Source: Variovorax sp. YR216
GTDB taxonomy: Bacteria > Pseudomonadota > Gammaproteobacteria > Burkholderiales > Burkholderiaceae_C
Length of the DNA: 64,000 bases
Assembly (NCBI RefSeq): GCF_900107745.1
Contig: NZ_FNRO01000001.1
Coordinates: 186,001 to 250,000 of the forward strand
Direction: 5' to 3'
In this document: in pieces, positions 17,357-29,814 of the stretch
Layout of the letters: each line of letters begins with the position of its first letter
Position numbering within the stretch: the first letter of the stretch is position 1
Program-made: the position numbers and the translations under genes
Notes under the pieces: model-generated
Database searches by the model: none
What the model was told of the DNA's origin: nothing
Seen by the model: only the letters and a program-made list of their open reading frames with translations

Positions 17357-18652
17357 TCATCTCGATCCCGACCAGTGCCCGAGTTCGTCCTTCATGCGTG
17401 CCTGCAGCACGTCGATCATGGCGTCGGACGCCAGGATGGAGGTGTGGTCCTCGTCGAATCCGAAGATGAAATTGGCGCGCGACTGGAGTTCGGGCGGCAG
17501 CATGCTGCGCATCGACACGACCCCGTCGTTGTTGCCCGAGGCGAAGCTGGACCGGCCACCGTAGCCGAAGAACAGGGTGTAGCGAATGTCGGGCGGTCGG
17601 CGAACGACGGTGAGTTCGCTCAGGTACGCTGAGCCGGGCGCCATGTCGAGCCACGAAGCCGGTACGCGCGTGGGGCCGATGTCGGCCCATCGAGCACCTT
17701 CCTGTCCAAGCCAGGGCGTGGAGATCGTGATCACATGATGGACCGGCGGCTCGCGGCCTTCGCGCAGGATGATGTTCAACGCGCCGCGCGCGACCAGGCC
17801 GCCCATGCTGTGCGCCACCACGATGCTGGTCGGGAAGCCGTGGCGGAAGTGCAGTTCGTCGACCGCGTTGTTCAGCATCATGGCCGACAGCCCGATCGAG
17901 AAGCCGCTGGGGTAGTAGAAGACCCAGGGCTGGAATCTTGTGCGGTCGAGTTTCTCGATCACGTGCTCCCAGTCGCGCGGAGACCCGCCGATGCCGTGCA
18001 CGAAGATCACCGGCACCCGCTGCGGGTCGTAGGGTTCGAGCATGAACAGGCCGGATCGCCCCTCTTCGAGGAACCGAAAGGGTTGAAACATGCCTTCCCG
18101 GATGAGCGGCGGGGAGAACCGCTTTTCGCTGATGCTGGCCTCGGAGCCGAATTCCTGGCGCCGGCGTTGCACCAGGGCGGCGTACGCCTCGGCCGGGAAC
18201 ACCGGCAGCGCGCCGGCCGGCGCACTGGAGGGAATCCTGATGTGACCCAGCCCGGTCGCTGCGGTCGGCGGATCGTTGACCGCGTCGATGCTCAAGGCCG
18301 TTCCCTCGTAGTCCACGCCGGGTTCGCCGGGTTGGCGAGTCATGTCCCCATTGATGTCTTCGAACGCCAGGATCCGGTACTTGGCCGGCGCGCCGGCCAG
18401 GTGGTAGACGCCGCGGCTTCGGGGTACGACTTCGAGAAAGACCGGCGTCGGTGTCGCGTCCACCTCGTAGAGCACGACCACGATCGGACCGCGGGCCTCT
18501 TTCTCCGTCTCGACGATTCCGGTGAAGTACATCGAGTTGTCCAGCCGCCGCATCTGCCGGTCGGCCTGCAGGAGCGAACAACCGGCTGCCAGGGCGCAGA
18601 GCACGAGCATCGCGAGCCATCGAACGCGCAATGGAGCCTCGGCATCCGGCAT
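17357..18652 (-). CDS. Lipase-like alpha/beta hydrolase lipoprotein
   Basis: This 431-residue protein has a lipoprotein signal with lipobox LAAGC (Cys25), so it is membrane-anchored in the periplasm or outer membrane. An N-terminal beta-rich region (about 40-140) precedes an alpha/beta hydrolase domain with the oxyanion motif FVHGIGGSPRDW (about 218-229) and the nucleophile elbow AHSMGG (Ser282), as in triacylglycerol lipases and PGAP1-like esterases. The start is the ATG at 18652, preceded by a strong AGGAGGTC; longer forms run into neighbouring genes. It begins just after the stop of the small gene upstream, pointing to coupled translation. The substrate is unknown. Confidence 0.85.
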   Translation of the reverse strand: MPDAEAPLRVRWLAMLVLCALAAGCSLLQADRQMRRLDNSMYFTGIVETEKEARGPIVVVLYEVDATPTPVFLEVVPRSRGVYHLAGAPAKYRILAFEDINGDMTRQPGEPGVDYEGTALSIDAVNDPPTAATGLGHIRIPSSAPAGALPVFPAEAYAALVQRRRQEFGSEASISEKRFSPPLIREGMFQPFRFLEEGRSGLFMLEPYDPQRVPVIFVHGIGGSPRDWEHVIEKLDRTRFQPWVFYYPSGFSIGLSAMMLNNAVDELHFRHGFPTSIVVAHSMGGLVARGALNIILREGREPPVHHVITISTPWLGQEGARWADIGPTRVPASWLDMAPGSAYLSELTVVRRPPDIRYTLFFGYGGRSSFASGNNDGVVSMRSMLPPELQSRANFIFGFDEDHTSILASDAMIDVLQARMKDELGHWSGSR

Positions 18653-18662
18653 GGGTGACCTC

Positions 18663-18983
18663 CTAGTTCCTGGGCAACATCGAGAAGAACGGACCGAGGT
18701 TTCCGAGAATCCAGTTCTGACTGAAGTCCAGCGCGGCCCGACGGTATTTCTCGTCGGCCTGCGCGGCGAGCAGATCGAGTCGCGCGACCACTTTCGACAG
18801 TTCGCGATCGACCAGCAGGTTCCGGCCCCGGTCGCTGATTTCAGTCGCAAGCAGCAGCGGTTGTCCATCCGGACCATCCTTGGAGCTGATGAGCCAGAGC
18901 GAGATCTCGCGCAGGTCAGGGGCAGCCAGGCAAGACGTCGGACGAAGAGGGAAATCGAGGGGCAAGCGGGACGGGGCACGCAT
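18663..18983 (-). CDS. Hypothetical protein coupled to the lipase-like lipoprotein
   Basis: I do not recognise this 106-residue protein. It lacks a clear signal peptide or membrane helix. The middle reads as a helix rich in Arg, Leu and Asp (about 65-90) and the end is FSQNWILGNLGPFFSML. ATG at 18983 is chosen; a GTG three codons earlier is possible. Its stop lies 10 bases before the lipase start and within its ribosome site region, which supports a real, co-translated gene. It is divergent from smc. Confidence 0.55.
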   Translation of the reverse strand: MRAPSRLPLDFPLRPTSCLAAPDLREISLWLISSKDGPDGQPLLLATEISDRGRNLLVDRELSKVVARLDLLAAQADEKYRRAALDFSQNWILGNLGPFFSMLPRN

Positions 18984-19088
18984 GGCCCGCACGTTATCAT
19001 CCCGGCCTCGGGTGGCGGCCGCGCCCGCGGGTGCCGGCCAGTGAAATTTCCCTTATAAATCAACACCTTGGCATAGGGCCGACCTGTC

Positions 19089-22000
19089 GTGCGTCTTAAC
19101 TCCATCAAGCTGTCCGGCTTCAAGTCGTTCGCCGAACCCACGAATTTTCTGCTTCCCGGCCAGCTCGTCGGCGTCGTCGGCCCCAACGGCTGCGGCAAGT
19201 CGAACATCATGGACGCGGTGCGCTGGGTGCTCGGCGAATCGCGCGCGTCCGAGCTGCGTGGCGAGTCGATGCAGGACGTGATCTTCAACGGCACGACCAC
19301 GCGCAAGCAGGCGAGCCGTTCGAGCGTCGAACTGGTCTTCGACAACGCCGACCACCGCGCCGGCGGCCAGTGGTCGCAGTTCGCCGAGATCGCGGTCAAG
19401 CGCGTGCTGACCCGTGACGGCAATTCGAGCTACTACATCAACAACCAGCCGGTGCGCCGCCGCGACGTGCAGGACGTGTTCCTCGGCACCGGCCTCGGCC
19501 CGCGCGCCTACGCGATCATCGGCCAGGGGACGATCAGCCGGATCATCGAATCCAAGCCCGAAGAGTTGCGCCTCTTTCTCGAAGAGGCTGCGGGCGTCTC
19601 CAAGTACAAGGAACGCCGTCGCGAGACCGAGAACCGTCTCGGCGACACGCGCGAGAATCTCACCCGTGTCGAAGACATCCTGCGCGAGCTCAACAGCAAC
19701 CTCGAGAAGCTCGAGAAGCAGGCTGAGGTCGCCGCGCGCTACAACACGCTGCAAGCCGATGCCACGCGCAAGCAGCACCAGCTCTGGTTCCTGAAGCGCG
19801 GCGAAAGCGACTCGGACCAGACCCGCATCAGGCTCGACGCCGAAAAGGCGCTCAACGACCTCGAATCACGCACCGCCGACCTGCGCCACGTCGAGGCGGA
19901 GCTCGAAACCATCCGCCAGGCGCACTATGCGTCGGGCGACCAGGTGAACCAGGCGCAAGGAAAGCTGTACGAAGCCAGCGCCGAGGTGGGCCGACTCGAG
20001 GGCGAGATCCGCTTCGTGGTCGAAGGACGCCAGCGCGTCGAGCAGCGCCTCGTGCAGTTGCGCGAGCAGATCGCGCAATGGAATGCGCGTCGCGAAGACG
20101 CCGAAGCCGAGATCGAAACCCTCGCCGGACAAGGTGTGAACGCCGAAGAGCAGGCCGAGCTGCTCGCCGCCCAGCTCGAAGAGCACGATGCGCGCATGCC
20201 CGAACTGGAAGACGCGCAGCAGCGCGCACAGAACGAGGCCAATGCGCAGCGCGCCGCGGTCGCGCAGGTGCAGCAGCAGATCCAGGTGCTGGCCGCCGAC
20301 CAGCGAAATATCGAAGAGCAAAGCCGCCAGCTCAACCAGCGTGCCGAGCGGCTGCGCAGCGACCAGAACGCGCTTGCCGCGCCCGACGAAGCGCGTCTGC
20401 AAGACATGCAGGAGCAACTCGCCGCCGCGCAGGAAGCCTCTGCGGAAGCCGAAGCGCGCCTGCACGAGCTGCAGGATTCCGTCCCGCAACTCGACGAGGA
20501 CCGCCGCAACCGCCAGCAGACGGTGAACACCGAAGGCGCGCGGCATGCGGAACTCGCGGCACGCCTCGAGGCGCTGAAGGCGCTGCAGGAAAAGGTCAAG
20601 ACCGACGGCAAGCTTGCGCCCTGGCTCGCCAAGCACGGACTCGAAAGCCTGCACGGCCTGTGGAGCCGCATCCACATCGAGCAGGGCTGGGAAAACGCCC
20701 TCGAAGCCGCGCTTCGCGAGCGCCTTGGCGCGCTCGAAGTCAGCCGGCTCGACATGGTGCGCGCTTTCGGAAACGACGCGCCGCCGGCCAAGCTCGCTTT
20801 CTATACGCCGCCATCGGCCGCCGCGCCGCAGGGCGAGGGCGCATTGCCAAGGCTTGCTGCACTGCTTCGCCTCAGCGACGCCGGTCAGCAGGCACTGCTC
20901 GAAGAGTGGCTGCACGGCTGCTTCACCGCACAGACGCTCGAGGAGGCGCTGGCGCAGCGCGAGCAGCTCAAGGCCGGGCAGGTCATCTACGTCAAGAGCG
21001 GCCATGCGGTCACTGCGCACAGCGTGAGCTTCTATGCGCAGGATTCCGAGCAGGCCGGCCTGCTCGCGCGCCAGCAGGAAATGGAAAACCTGGAGCGCCA
21101 GCTGCGCGCGCAGACGCTGATCGCGGAAGAGTCGCGCACTGCGCTCTCACGCGCCGAAGCGGCGTATGCCGATGCGGCGCAACGGCTCGTCACCGCGCGC
21201 CGCGAGGCGGCCGACACGCAATCGCGTGCGCATGAACTGCAGGTCGAGACCCTGCGCCTCACGCAGCTGGCCGAACAGACCCGCGCGCGCAGCGAGCAGC
21301 TCTCGAGCGATCTCGGCGAAGTCACCGCGCAGCTCGAAGAACTGCAGGAACGCCGCATTACGGCCGAGTCGCGCTTCGAAGAGCTCGACATGCAGCTCGC
21401 CGACAGCCAGGAGCGCCACGCGCAGCTCGACGAACGCGTGATCGAAGCTGGACGTGTGCTCGCAGCGAGTCGCGAACAGCACCGCAGCCTCGAACGCCAG
21501 GCGCAGGAAGCCACCTTCGCGCAGCGGACGCTCGAAGCCCGCCGCGCCGAACTCAGCCGCGCCATCGAGACGGCTTCGCAGCAGACCACCTCGCTTGCCG
21601 ATGAAGACGAACGCGCGCGCGCCGAACTGGGGCGTCTGTCGGATGCCGCAGCGCAAGCCGGCCTGCAGGACGCCCTGTCGGTCAAGCTCGAACGCGAGGC
21701 CGCGCTGGGCGCGGCGCGCAGCCAGTACGACGACCTCACGCTCAAGCTGCGCGCGAGCGACGAGCGCCGGCTCCAGCTCGAACGCGGACTCGATCCGCTT
21801 CGCCAGCGCATCACCGAGTTCCAGCTCAAGGAGCAGGCAGCGCGCCTGGGCTTCGAGCAGTACCAGCAGTTGCTGGCCGATGCCCAGGCCGACCTCGAAG
21901 CGATCGCGCAGTCGATCGAAACCGACAAGGTACGTCTCGCCGGCCTGCAAGGCGAGATCGACCGGCTCAACCGTGAAGTGGTCGCGCTCGGGGCGGTCAA

Positions 22001-22604
22001 CCTCGCGGCCCTCGACGAACTCGCGGTGGCGCGCGAGCGCAAGACCTTCCTCGACTCGCAGTCGGCCGACCTCAACGAGGCCATCGGCACGCTCGAAGAC
22101 GCGATCCGCAAGATCGACGGCGAGACGCGCGAGCTGCTCGGCGGCACCTTCAAGACCGTCAACGAGCACTTCAGCCGGATGTTCCCGGAGCTGTTCGGCG
22201 GCGGCAACGCCAAGCTCATGATGACCGGCGACGAGATCCTCGACTCCGGCGTGCAGGTCATGGCGCAGCCGCCAGGCAAGAAGAACCAGACCATTCACCT
22301 GCTTTCGGGCGGCGAAAAGGCGCTCACGGCCATTGCACTCGTGTTCGCGATCTTCCAGCTCAACCCGGCACCGTTCTGCCTGCTGGACGAAGTGGATGCG
22401 CCGCTCGACGATGCCAACACCGAGCGTTACGCCAAACTCGTGACGTCCATGAGCCGTGAGACCCAGTTCCTCTTCATCAGCCACAACAAGATCGCGATGG
22501 AAATGGCCGAGCAGCTCATCGGCGTGACGATGCAGGAACAGGGTGTCTCGCGGATCGTCGCGGTGGACATGGAGTCGGCCGTTTCGATGGTCGAGGCTGC
22601 ATGA
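19089..22604 (+). CDS. smc: Chromosome segregation protein SMC
   Basis: SMC is the ATPase of bacterial condensin that organises and separates the chromosome with ScpA and ScpB. This 1171-residue protein shows Walker A GPNGCGKSN (31-39), two long coiled coils (about 170-500 and 690-1010) around a hinge (about 515-680), the signature LSGGEKALTA (about 1072) and Walker B CLLDEVDAPLDD (about 1097). The start is GTG at 19089, giving the family N-terminus MRLNSIKLSGFKSF. A TATAAA-like box lies at 19054. It is followed by zipA and ligA. Confidence 0.97.
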   Translation: MRLNSIKLSGFKSFAEPTNFLLPGQLVGVVGPNGCGKSNIMDAVRWVLGESRASELRGESMQDVIFNGTTTRKQASRSSVELVFDNADHRAGGQWSQFAEIAVKRVLTRDGNSSYYINNQPVRRRDVQDVFLGTGLGPRAYAIIGQGTISRIIESKPEELRLFLEEAAGVSKYKERRRETENRLGDTRENLTRVEDILRELNSNLEKLEKQAEVAARYNTLQADATRKQHQLWFLKRGESDSDQTRIRLDAEKALNDLESRTADLRHVEAELETIRQAHYASGDQVNQAQGKLYEASAEVGRLEGEIRFVVEGRQRVEQRLVQLREQIAQWNARREDAEAEIETLAGQGVNAEEQAELLAAQLEEHDARMPELEDAQQRAQNEANAQRAAVAQVQQQIQVLAADQRNIEEQSRQLNQRAERLRSDQNALAAPDEARLQDMQEQLAAAQEASAEAEARLHELQDSVPQLDEDRRNRQQTVNTEGARHAELAARLEALKALQEKVKTDGKLAPWLAKHGLESLHGLWSRIHIEQGWENALEAALRERLGALEVSRLDMVRAFGNDAPPAKLAFYTPPSAAAPQGEGALPRLAALLRLSDAGQQALLEEWLHGCFTAQTLEEALAQREQLKAGQVIYVKSGHAVTAHSVSFYAQDSEQAGLLARQQEMENLERQLRAQTLIAEESRTALSRAEAAYADAAQRLVTARREAADTQSRAHELQVETLRLTQLAEQTRARSEQLSSDLGEVTAQLEELQERRITAESRFEELDMQLADSQERHAQLDERVIEAGRVLAASREQHRSLERQAQEATFAQRTLEARRAELSRAIETASQQTTSLADEDERARAELGRLSDAAAQAGLQDALSVKLEREAALGAARSQYDDLTLKLRASDERRLQLERGLDPLRQRITEFQLKEQAARLGFEQYQQLLADAQADLEAIAQSIETDKVRLAGLQGEIDRLNREVVALGAVNLAALDELAVARERKTFLDSQSADLNEAIGTLEDAIRKIDGETRELLGGTFKTVNEHFSRMFPELFGGGNAKLMMTGDEILDSGVQVMAQPPGKKNQTIHLLSGGEKALTAIALVFAIFQLNPAPFCLLDEVDAPLDDANTERYAKLVTSMSRETQFLFISHNKIAMEMAEQLIGVTMQEQGVSRIVAVDMESAVSMVEAA

Positions 22605-22659
22605 GCCGCCGGGTCGCCCCAAGGCGAATCCCGAAGCGCCGCTGCGCGAGGGCAGTCCA

Positions 22660-25867
<3,208 letters not shown>

Positions 25868-25979
25868 CCGGCTGGCTCAAAGCCTCACGGGGGCCGGCTT
25901 TACATGGTCCGGCGCCGGTCCGTGTCAACATTGGCCCGCTGCCGGCGTTGAGCACAAGCGTATCGACCAGGAGTGCGTC

Positions 25980-26303
25980 ATGAGCGAAGTTCGTCTTCTT
26001 GCGGCAAGTCTTGCGGCCTGTGGCGCCATCGTGCTTGGCGGCTGCGTGGCGGTCCCCGCGGGCTCCTACTACAACGGCGGCGTCGTGTATTCGCAGCCAG
26101 CCTACGCCTATCCCTATTCCTATTCCTACTATCCCTACCCGTACTACGGGTGGCCGTCGATCTACCTCAGCGGGTCCTATGGCTACTACGGGGGGTACCG
26201 CGGTGGTTACTGGCGGCCTCACGGGTATCCCTACTGGGGGCACGCCGGATACTACGGACCGTATCGCGGCGGCGCGGGCTGGGTGCGAAGAGGCCGCGTC
26301 TGA
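25980..26303 (+). CDS. Small Tyr/Gly-rich lipoprotein
   Basis: This 107-residue protein has a lipoprotein signal with lipobox LGGC (Cys22). The remaining chain is dominated by Tyr, Pro and Gly (for example YAYPYSYSYYPYPYYGWPS), then GYYGGYRGGYW. This low-complexity aromatic composition is common in small envelope lipoproteins of Burkholderiales with unknown function. AGGAG precedes the ATG. The 111-base gap after ligA holds no clear terminator. It shares a lipobox of the GGCVA type with the next gene, hinting at a related pair. Confidence 0.75.
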   Translation: MSEVRLLAASLAACGAIVLGGCVAVPAGSYYNGGVVYSQPAYAYPYSYSYYPYPYYGWPSIYLSGSYGYYGGYRGGYWRPHGYPYWGHAGYYGPYRGGAGWVRRGRV

Positions 26304-26362
26304 CTCCGTATAGTGTCGGGCGCGCCGAACACGATGTCCGTGCCGGCCGACAGGGAGTTTTC

Positions 26363-26623
26363 ATGAAGAGTATTCGCATGGGCGGCAACGCGCTTGCCAC
26401 GATCGGGATGATTCTTCTCGGGGGTTGTGTGGCGCTGCCACCCAATTCGACCGAGAAGAGCCACGTTATGTTCTGGCAGTCCTACGACACGGCTTACTTC
26501 TATCCGTATTACTGGGGGCCAACCGTCTATCTCAACACCCGTACGCTGCTCCAGCCTTCCCCAGATGCCGCGTCATCGCAAGCTCCGGCCGCTGTGCCGA
26601 CCTCTGATGAGAGTCGACCTTAG
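26363..26623 (+). CDS. Small lipoprotein, relative of the preceding gene
   Basis: This 86-residue protein has a lipoprotein signal ending ILLGGC (Cys22), then VALPPNSTEKSHVMFWQS, a short Tyr-rich patch (FYPYYWGPTVYLN) and a Ser/Ala/Pro-rich tail. The N-terminal organisation and YPYYWGPT/YPYYGWPS similarity suggest distant relation to the upstream lipoprotein. AGGGAG lies before the ATG at 26363. It is 33 bases from def. The function is unknown. Confidence 0.7.
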   Translation: MKSIRMGGNALATIGMILLGGCVALPPNSTEKSHVMFWQSYDTAYFYPYYWGPTVYLNTRTLLQPSPDAASSQAPAAVPTSDESRP

Positions 26624-26656
26624 TCGGGGCCGGTTCGGCAAATCAAGACTGCACTC

Positions 26657-27196
26657 ATGGCCATCCGCGAAATCCTGAAAATGGGCGACCCCCGGCTGCT
26701 GCGCGTTGCGCAGCCGGTCGCCGACTTCGACACCGACGAACTGCACCTCCTGGTGCGGGACATGTTCGAGACCATGCACGCGGTCAACGGCGCCGGGCTG
26801 GCCGCGCCGCAGATCGGGGTCGACCTGCAGGTGGTGATCTTCGGGACCGACACGGTCAACCCCCGCTATCCGGACGCGCCGATCGTGCCGCGCACGGTGC
26901 TCGTGAATCCCGTGATCACGCCGATCGGCGACGAGGAAGAAGAAGGCTGGGAGGGCTGTCTTTCGGTGCCCGGCCTGCGCGGCGTGGTGCCGCGCTTCGC
27001 CAACATCCGCTACACCGGCTTCGACCCTTACGGCGATCCGATCGACCGCACCGTGAGCGGCTTCCATGCCCGTGTGGTCCAGCACGAGGTGGACCACCTG
27101 CTGGGCAAGCTCTACCCGATGCGGGTGCGCGATTTCTCGCGCTTCGGCTTCACCGAGGTCCTGTTTCCAGGCCTCGATGCCGGCGAAGACGACTGA
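26657..27196 (+). CDS. def: Peptide deformylase
   Basis: Peptide deformylase removes the N-formyl group from new proteins using a bound metal. All three motifs are intact in this 179-residue protein: [10 protein letters not shown] (45-54), EGCLSVPG (99-106, metal ligand Cys101) and QHEVDHL (about 142-148, metal ligands in HEVDH). Asp/Glu stretches near residue 92 and a longer C-terminus distinguish it from E. coli Def (169 residues). No fmt gene is adjacent, so this may be a second or stand-alone deformylase. It ends 3 bases before the convergent DoxX gene. Confidence 0.95.
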   Translation: MAIREILKMGDPRLLRVAQPVADFDTDELHLLVRDMFETMHAVNGAGLAAPQIGVDLQVVIFGTDTVNPRYPDAPIVPRTVLVNPVITPIGDEEEEGWEGCLSVPGLRGVVPRFANIRYTGFDPYGDPIDRTVSGFHARVVQHEVDHLLGKLYPMRVRDFSRFGFTEVLFPGLDAGEDD

Positions 27197-27199
27197 AGC

Positions 27200-27607
27200 T
27201 CAGTTGTAGCGGCCGCCGGTGCCGCCGACGCTGAAGCGGCCTGCGCCGAGAAAGGCGCAGGCGATCGCGCCGAAGAGGTACATGCCCTGCAGTTCGAGGG
27301 CCCAGCCGCCGCTCTTGCCGAGGTCCCAGACCTGGCCCGTGTGCACCAGCCAGATCGCGAAGACCATGTTGATGGCGACGACCCACGCCGCCGCCCGTGT
27401 GTAGATGCCGGCGATCAGCAGCACGGGTGCGAGTATCTCTCCCACATAGACCAGATAGGCCACCGCGCCGGGAATGCCGTGCGAGCTCAGCATGTTCGCG
27501 ATGCCGCCAACGCCGCCGCCGGCGAGCTTGGCAATGCCATGCAGCAGGATCAGGGAGCCGAGGGTGACGCGCAGAACGAACTTGCCGGTGTCATCGGAAC
27601 GAATCAT
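27200..27607 (-). CDS. DoxX family membrane protein
   Basis: This 135-residue protein has four hydrophobic helices and the DoxX pattern RVTLGSLILLHGIAKLAGG at its N-terminus. DoxX/DoxD relatives are linked to quinone-coupled redox reactions and to thiol stress, but most members are uncharacterised. ATG at 27607 is used; a much longer open frame upstream overlaps the amino-acid transporter on the other strand and is not real. It is convergent with def and divergent from aapJ. Confidence 0.85.
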   Translation of the reverse strand: MIRSDDTGKFVLRVTLGSLILLHGIAKLAGGGVGGIANMLSSHGIPGAVAYLVYVGEILAPVLLIAGIYTRAAAWVVAINMVFAIWLVHTGQVWDLGKSGGWALELQGMYLFGAIACAFLGAGRFSVGGTGGRYN

Positions 27608-27705
27608 GGTCGAGTAATCCTCTTCTTCGAGTGAGTTGAAACAAGGGCCAGATTGTGGTCGATGTGGCCACGCTGAAATCGCATGTGCTGCCAACTCGCG
27701 GTTCT

Positions 27706-27735
27706 TTGGCAGATGTTCGCGAGCCCTCGTAAACT
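27706..27735 (+). promoter_or_regulatory. Candidate promoter of the amino-acid importer
   Basis: TTGGCA (27706-27711) and TAAACT (27730-27735) are separated by 18 bases, which resembles a sigma-70 promoter (five and four matches). The start site would fall about 40 bases before the aapJ ATG. No operator is evident. Confidence 0.5.
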
Positions 27736-27781
27736 GCCCGCTGCCGTCAATTCCGACACGACAAATCAAGAGGGGTTCCGA

Positions 27782-28813
27782 ATGAACAAGGCTTTCCGTC
27801 CCATGCTGGCTTCCGTGGCCGCCGTCCTGGCCTTCGCCGCCACACCGGCGTTTGCAGGCAAGACGCTCGATGCGGTGAAGCAGCGCGGCACCGTCAAGTG
27901 CGGCGTGACGAACGGGGTGGCCGGTTTCTCCGCGCCCGACACGCAGGGCAACTGGTCGGGCTTGGACGTAGACACCTGCCGCGCGGTGGCCGCTGCGGTG
28001 CTCGGCGACGGCAAGAAGGTGGAGTTCGTGCCGCTCAATTCGCAGCAGCGCTTCTCGGCGCTGCAGGCCGGCGAGATCGACATCCTCGCGCGCAACACCA
28101 CCTGGACGCTCACGCGCGACGCGTCGCTCGGCTTCCACTTCACGACCATCACCTACTTCGACGGCCAGGGCTTCCTGGTGCCCAAGAAGCTCAAGGTGAC
28201 GAGCGCCAGGCAGCTCAAGAACGCCACCATCTGCACGCAGGCCGGCACCACCAACGAGAAGAACGTCGCCGACTACTTCAAGGCGCAGAACATCCCGGTG
28301 AAGACGGTCGTGTTCGAGAGCTTCGAGGCCTCGTTCAAGGCCTTCTTCGCCGGCCGTTGCCAGGCCTTCACGACCGACACCTCCGCGCTCGCGGGCCTGC
28401 GCAACAAGGAAGCGCCGAACCCCGACGACTTCGTCATCCTGCCCGAGCTGATCTCCAAGGAGCCGCTGGCCCCCCTGGTGCGCCGCGGCGACGACGAGTG
28501 GTTCGCCATCGTCAAGTGGGTGCCCAATGCGCTCATCGAGGCCGAGGAGTTCGGCGTCACGCAGGCCAACGTCGACGACCTGAAGGCCAACAGCAAGGAT
28601 CCGGCCCAGATGCGCCTGGTCGGCACCGGCGATGACCTCGGCAAGCTCCTGGGCCTGGACAAGGACTGGTCGTACCGCGCGATCAAGGCCGTGGGCAACT
28701 ACGGCGAAATCTTCGAGCGCAATGTCGGGCCGAAGTCCGTGCTGAAGCTGCCGCGCGGCACGAACAACCTCTGGAACAAGGGCGGTCAGATGTACGGGCT
28801 TCCCGTCCGATGA
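27782..28813 (+). CDS. aapJ: General L-amino acid ABC transporter, substrate-binding protein
   Basis: This 343-residue periplasmic binding protein is of the AapJ/BztA type, which takes many polar L-amino acids. The signal peptide ends AFA-G (residue 25). The family motifs VKQRGTVKCGVTNGVAGFS, GLDVDTCRAVAAAVLGD and ARNTTWTLTRDASLGF are all present. ATG at 27782 sets the signal peptide; upstream in-frame starts are unlikely. Its stop overlaps the permease start (ATGA). Substrates (Glu, Gln, Asp, His and others) are inferred from the family. Confidence 0.92.
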   Translation: MNKAFRPMLASVAAVLAFAATPAFAGKTLDAVKQRGTVKCGVTNGVAGFSAPDTQGNWSGLDVDTCRAVAAAVLGDGKKVEFVPLNSQQRFSALQAGEIDILARNTTWTLTRDASLGFHFTTITYFDGQGFLVPKKLKVTSARQLKNATICTQAGTTNEKNVADYFKAQNIPVKTVVFESFEASFKAFFAGRCQAFTTDTSALAGLRNKEAPNPDDFVILPELISKEPLAPLVRRGDDEWFAIVKWVPNALIEAEEFGVTQANVDDLKANSKDPAQMRLVGTGDDLGKLLGLDKDWSYRAIKAVGNYGEIFERNVGPKSVLKLPRGTNNLWNKGGQMYGLPVR

Positions 28814-29814
28814 GCCGTCCGGCGGCCAGCGGGCGACGCGCCACGTGGGTCGCCTGGATGGCGCAGGCACTGCTGATCGCGGCGGTCGTCGGCGGCGTCT
28901 TCTGGCTCGTGAACCATGCGCTGGAAGTGCTGCGCGCACGAGGCGTACGTTCGGGCTTCGACTTTCTGCTGCAGCCGGCCGGCTTCGAGATCTCCGAGGG
29001 CTGGCTGGACTTCAGTTCGGGCCAGCCATTCTGGCGTGCGTTTCTCGCCGGGCTGATCAACACCATCCGGGCGGCGATCCCGGCCGCAGCGATGGCGGTC
29101 GTTCTCGGCACGTTGCTGGGCATCGGCCGGCTGGCGCCGCACGTTCTGGTGCGCGCACTTTGCGGGCTCTATGTCCAGGTGGTGCGCAACGTCCCGCTGC
29201 TGGTCCAGTTGCTGATGCTGTACTTCGCGCTGACGCAACTGCTGCCGGACTCGACCGAGCCGATCGAGCTGATGGACGGTTTCTGGCTCAGCAAGGGTGG
29301 CCTGTCGATGCCATGGCCGGTCGGAGACGAGGGCAGCTTCTGGCCGAGCCATTTCGAGTGGCCCGAGCGCGGCAGCTTCAACGTCAGCGGCGGCGCGGCG
29401 TTGAGCCCGGAATACCTTGCGGTGGTGATCGCACTGGGCCTCTACACCGCGGCTTTCGTCGCGGAGATCGTGCGTGCGGGGATCACCTCGGTGTCGCAGG
29501 GCCAGAAGCTCGCGGCACAGGCGCTGGGTCTTTCGCCGGTGCAGCAGCTTCGCATCGTGGTGCTGCCGCAGGCGCTGCGGGTGATCGTCCCGGCGCTCAC
29601 GAACCAGTTGCTGAGCCTGACCAAGAATTCCTCGCTCGCGGTGGCGGTCGGCTATCCGGAACTGGTGTCGGTGGCCAACACGTCGCTCAACTCGACCGGG
29701 CGCGCCTTCGAGTGCATCGCGGTGATCATGGCGGTGTACCTCGGGCTTTCGTTGCTCATTTCGGCCGCGATGAACCGCTACAACGCGCGTGTCGCGCTGA
29801 GGGGATGGCGTTGA
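28810..29814 (+). CDS. aapQ: General L-amino acid ABC transporter, permease AapQ/BztB
   Basis: This 334-residue inner-membrane permease of the HisMQ family has the long periplasmic insert (about residues 130-200) typical of AapQ/BztB. The family motif YVQVVRNVPLLVQLLMLYF is near 119-137, and the EAA-type loop QAL-GLSPVQQLRIVVLPQALR is near 237-258. Overlaps with aapJ (4 bases) and with the next permease indicate coupled translation. Together with aapM it forms the membrane channel. Confidence 0.92.
   Translation: MSRPAASGRRATWVAWMAQALLIAAVVGGVFWLVNHALEVLRARGVRSGFDFLLQPAGFEISEGWLDFSSGQPFWRAFLAGLINTIRAAIPAAAMAVVLGTLLGIGRLAPHVLVRALCGLYVQVVRNVPLLVQLLMLYFALTQLLPDSTEPIELMDGFWLSKGGLSMPWPVGDEGSFWPSHFEWPERGSFNVSGGAALSPEYLAVVIALGLYTAAFVAEIVRAGITSVSQGQKLAAQALGLSPVQQLRIVVLPQALRVIVPALTNQLLSLTKNSSLAVAVGYPELVSVANTSLNSTGRAFECIAVIMAVYLGLSLLISAAMNRYNARVALRGWR

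Noticed and set aside
17357..19423. A 688-residue reading of the lipase-like protein
   Set aside because: The extra 257 residues overlap smc on the other strand and have no signal or domain; the ATG at 18652 with AGGAGGTC and a lipobox is far better.
19689..21960. Repetitive codons resembling tandem repeats within smc
   Set aside because: They reflect Glu/Gln/Ala/Arg-rich coiled coil of SMC, not a true DNA repeat.
27200..28939. A 579-residue reading of the DoxX protein
   Set aside because: It crosses into the antisense strand of aapJ; the DoxX family is about 135 residues.
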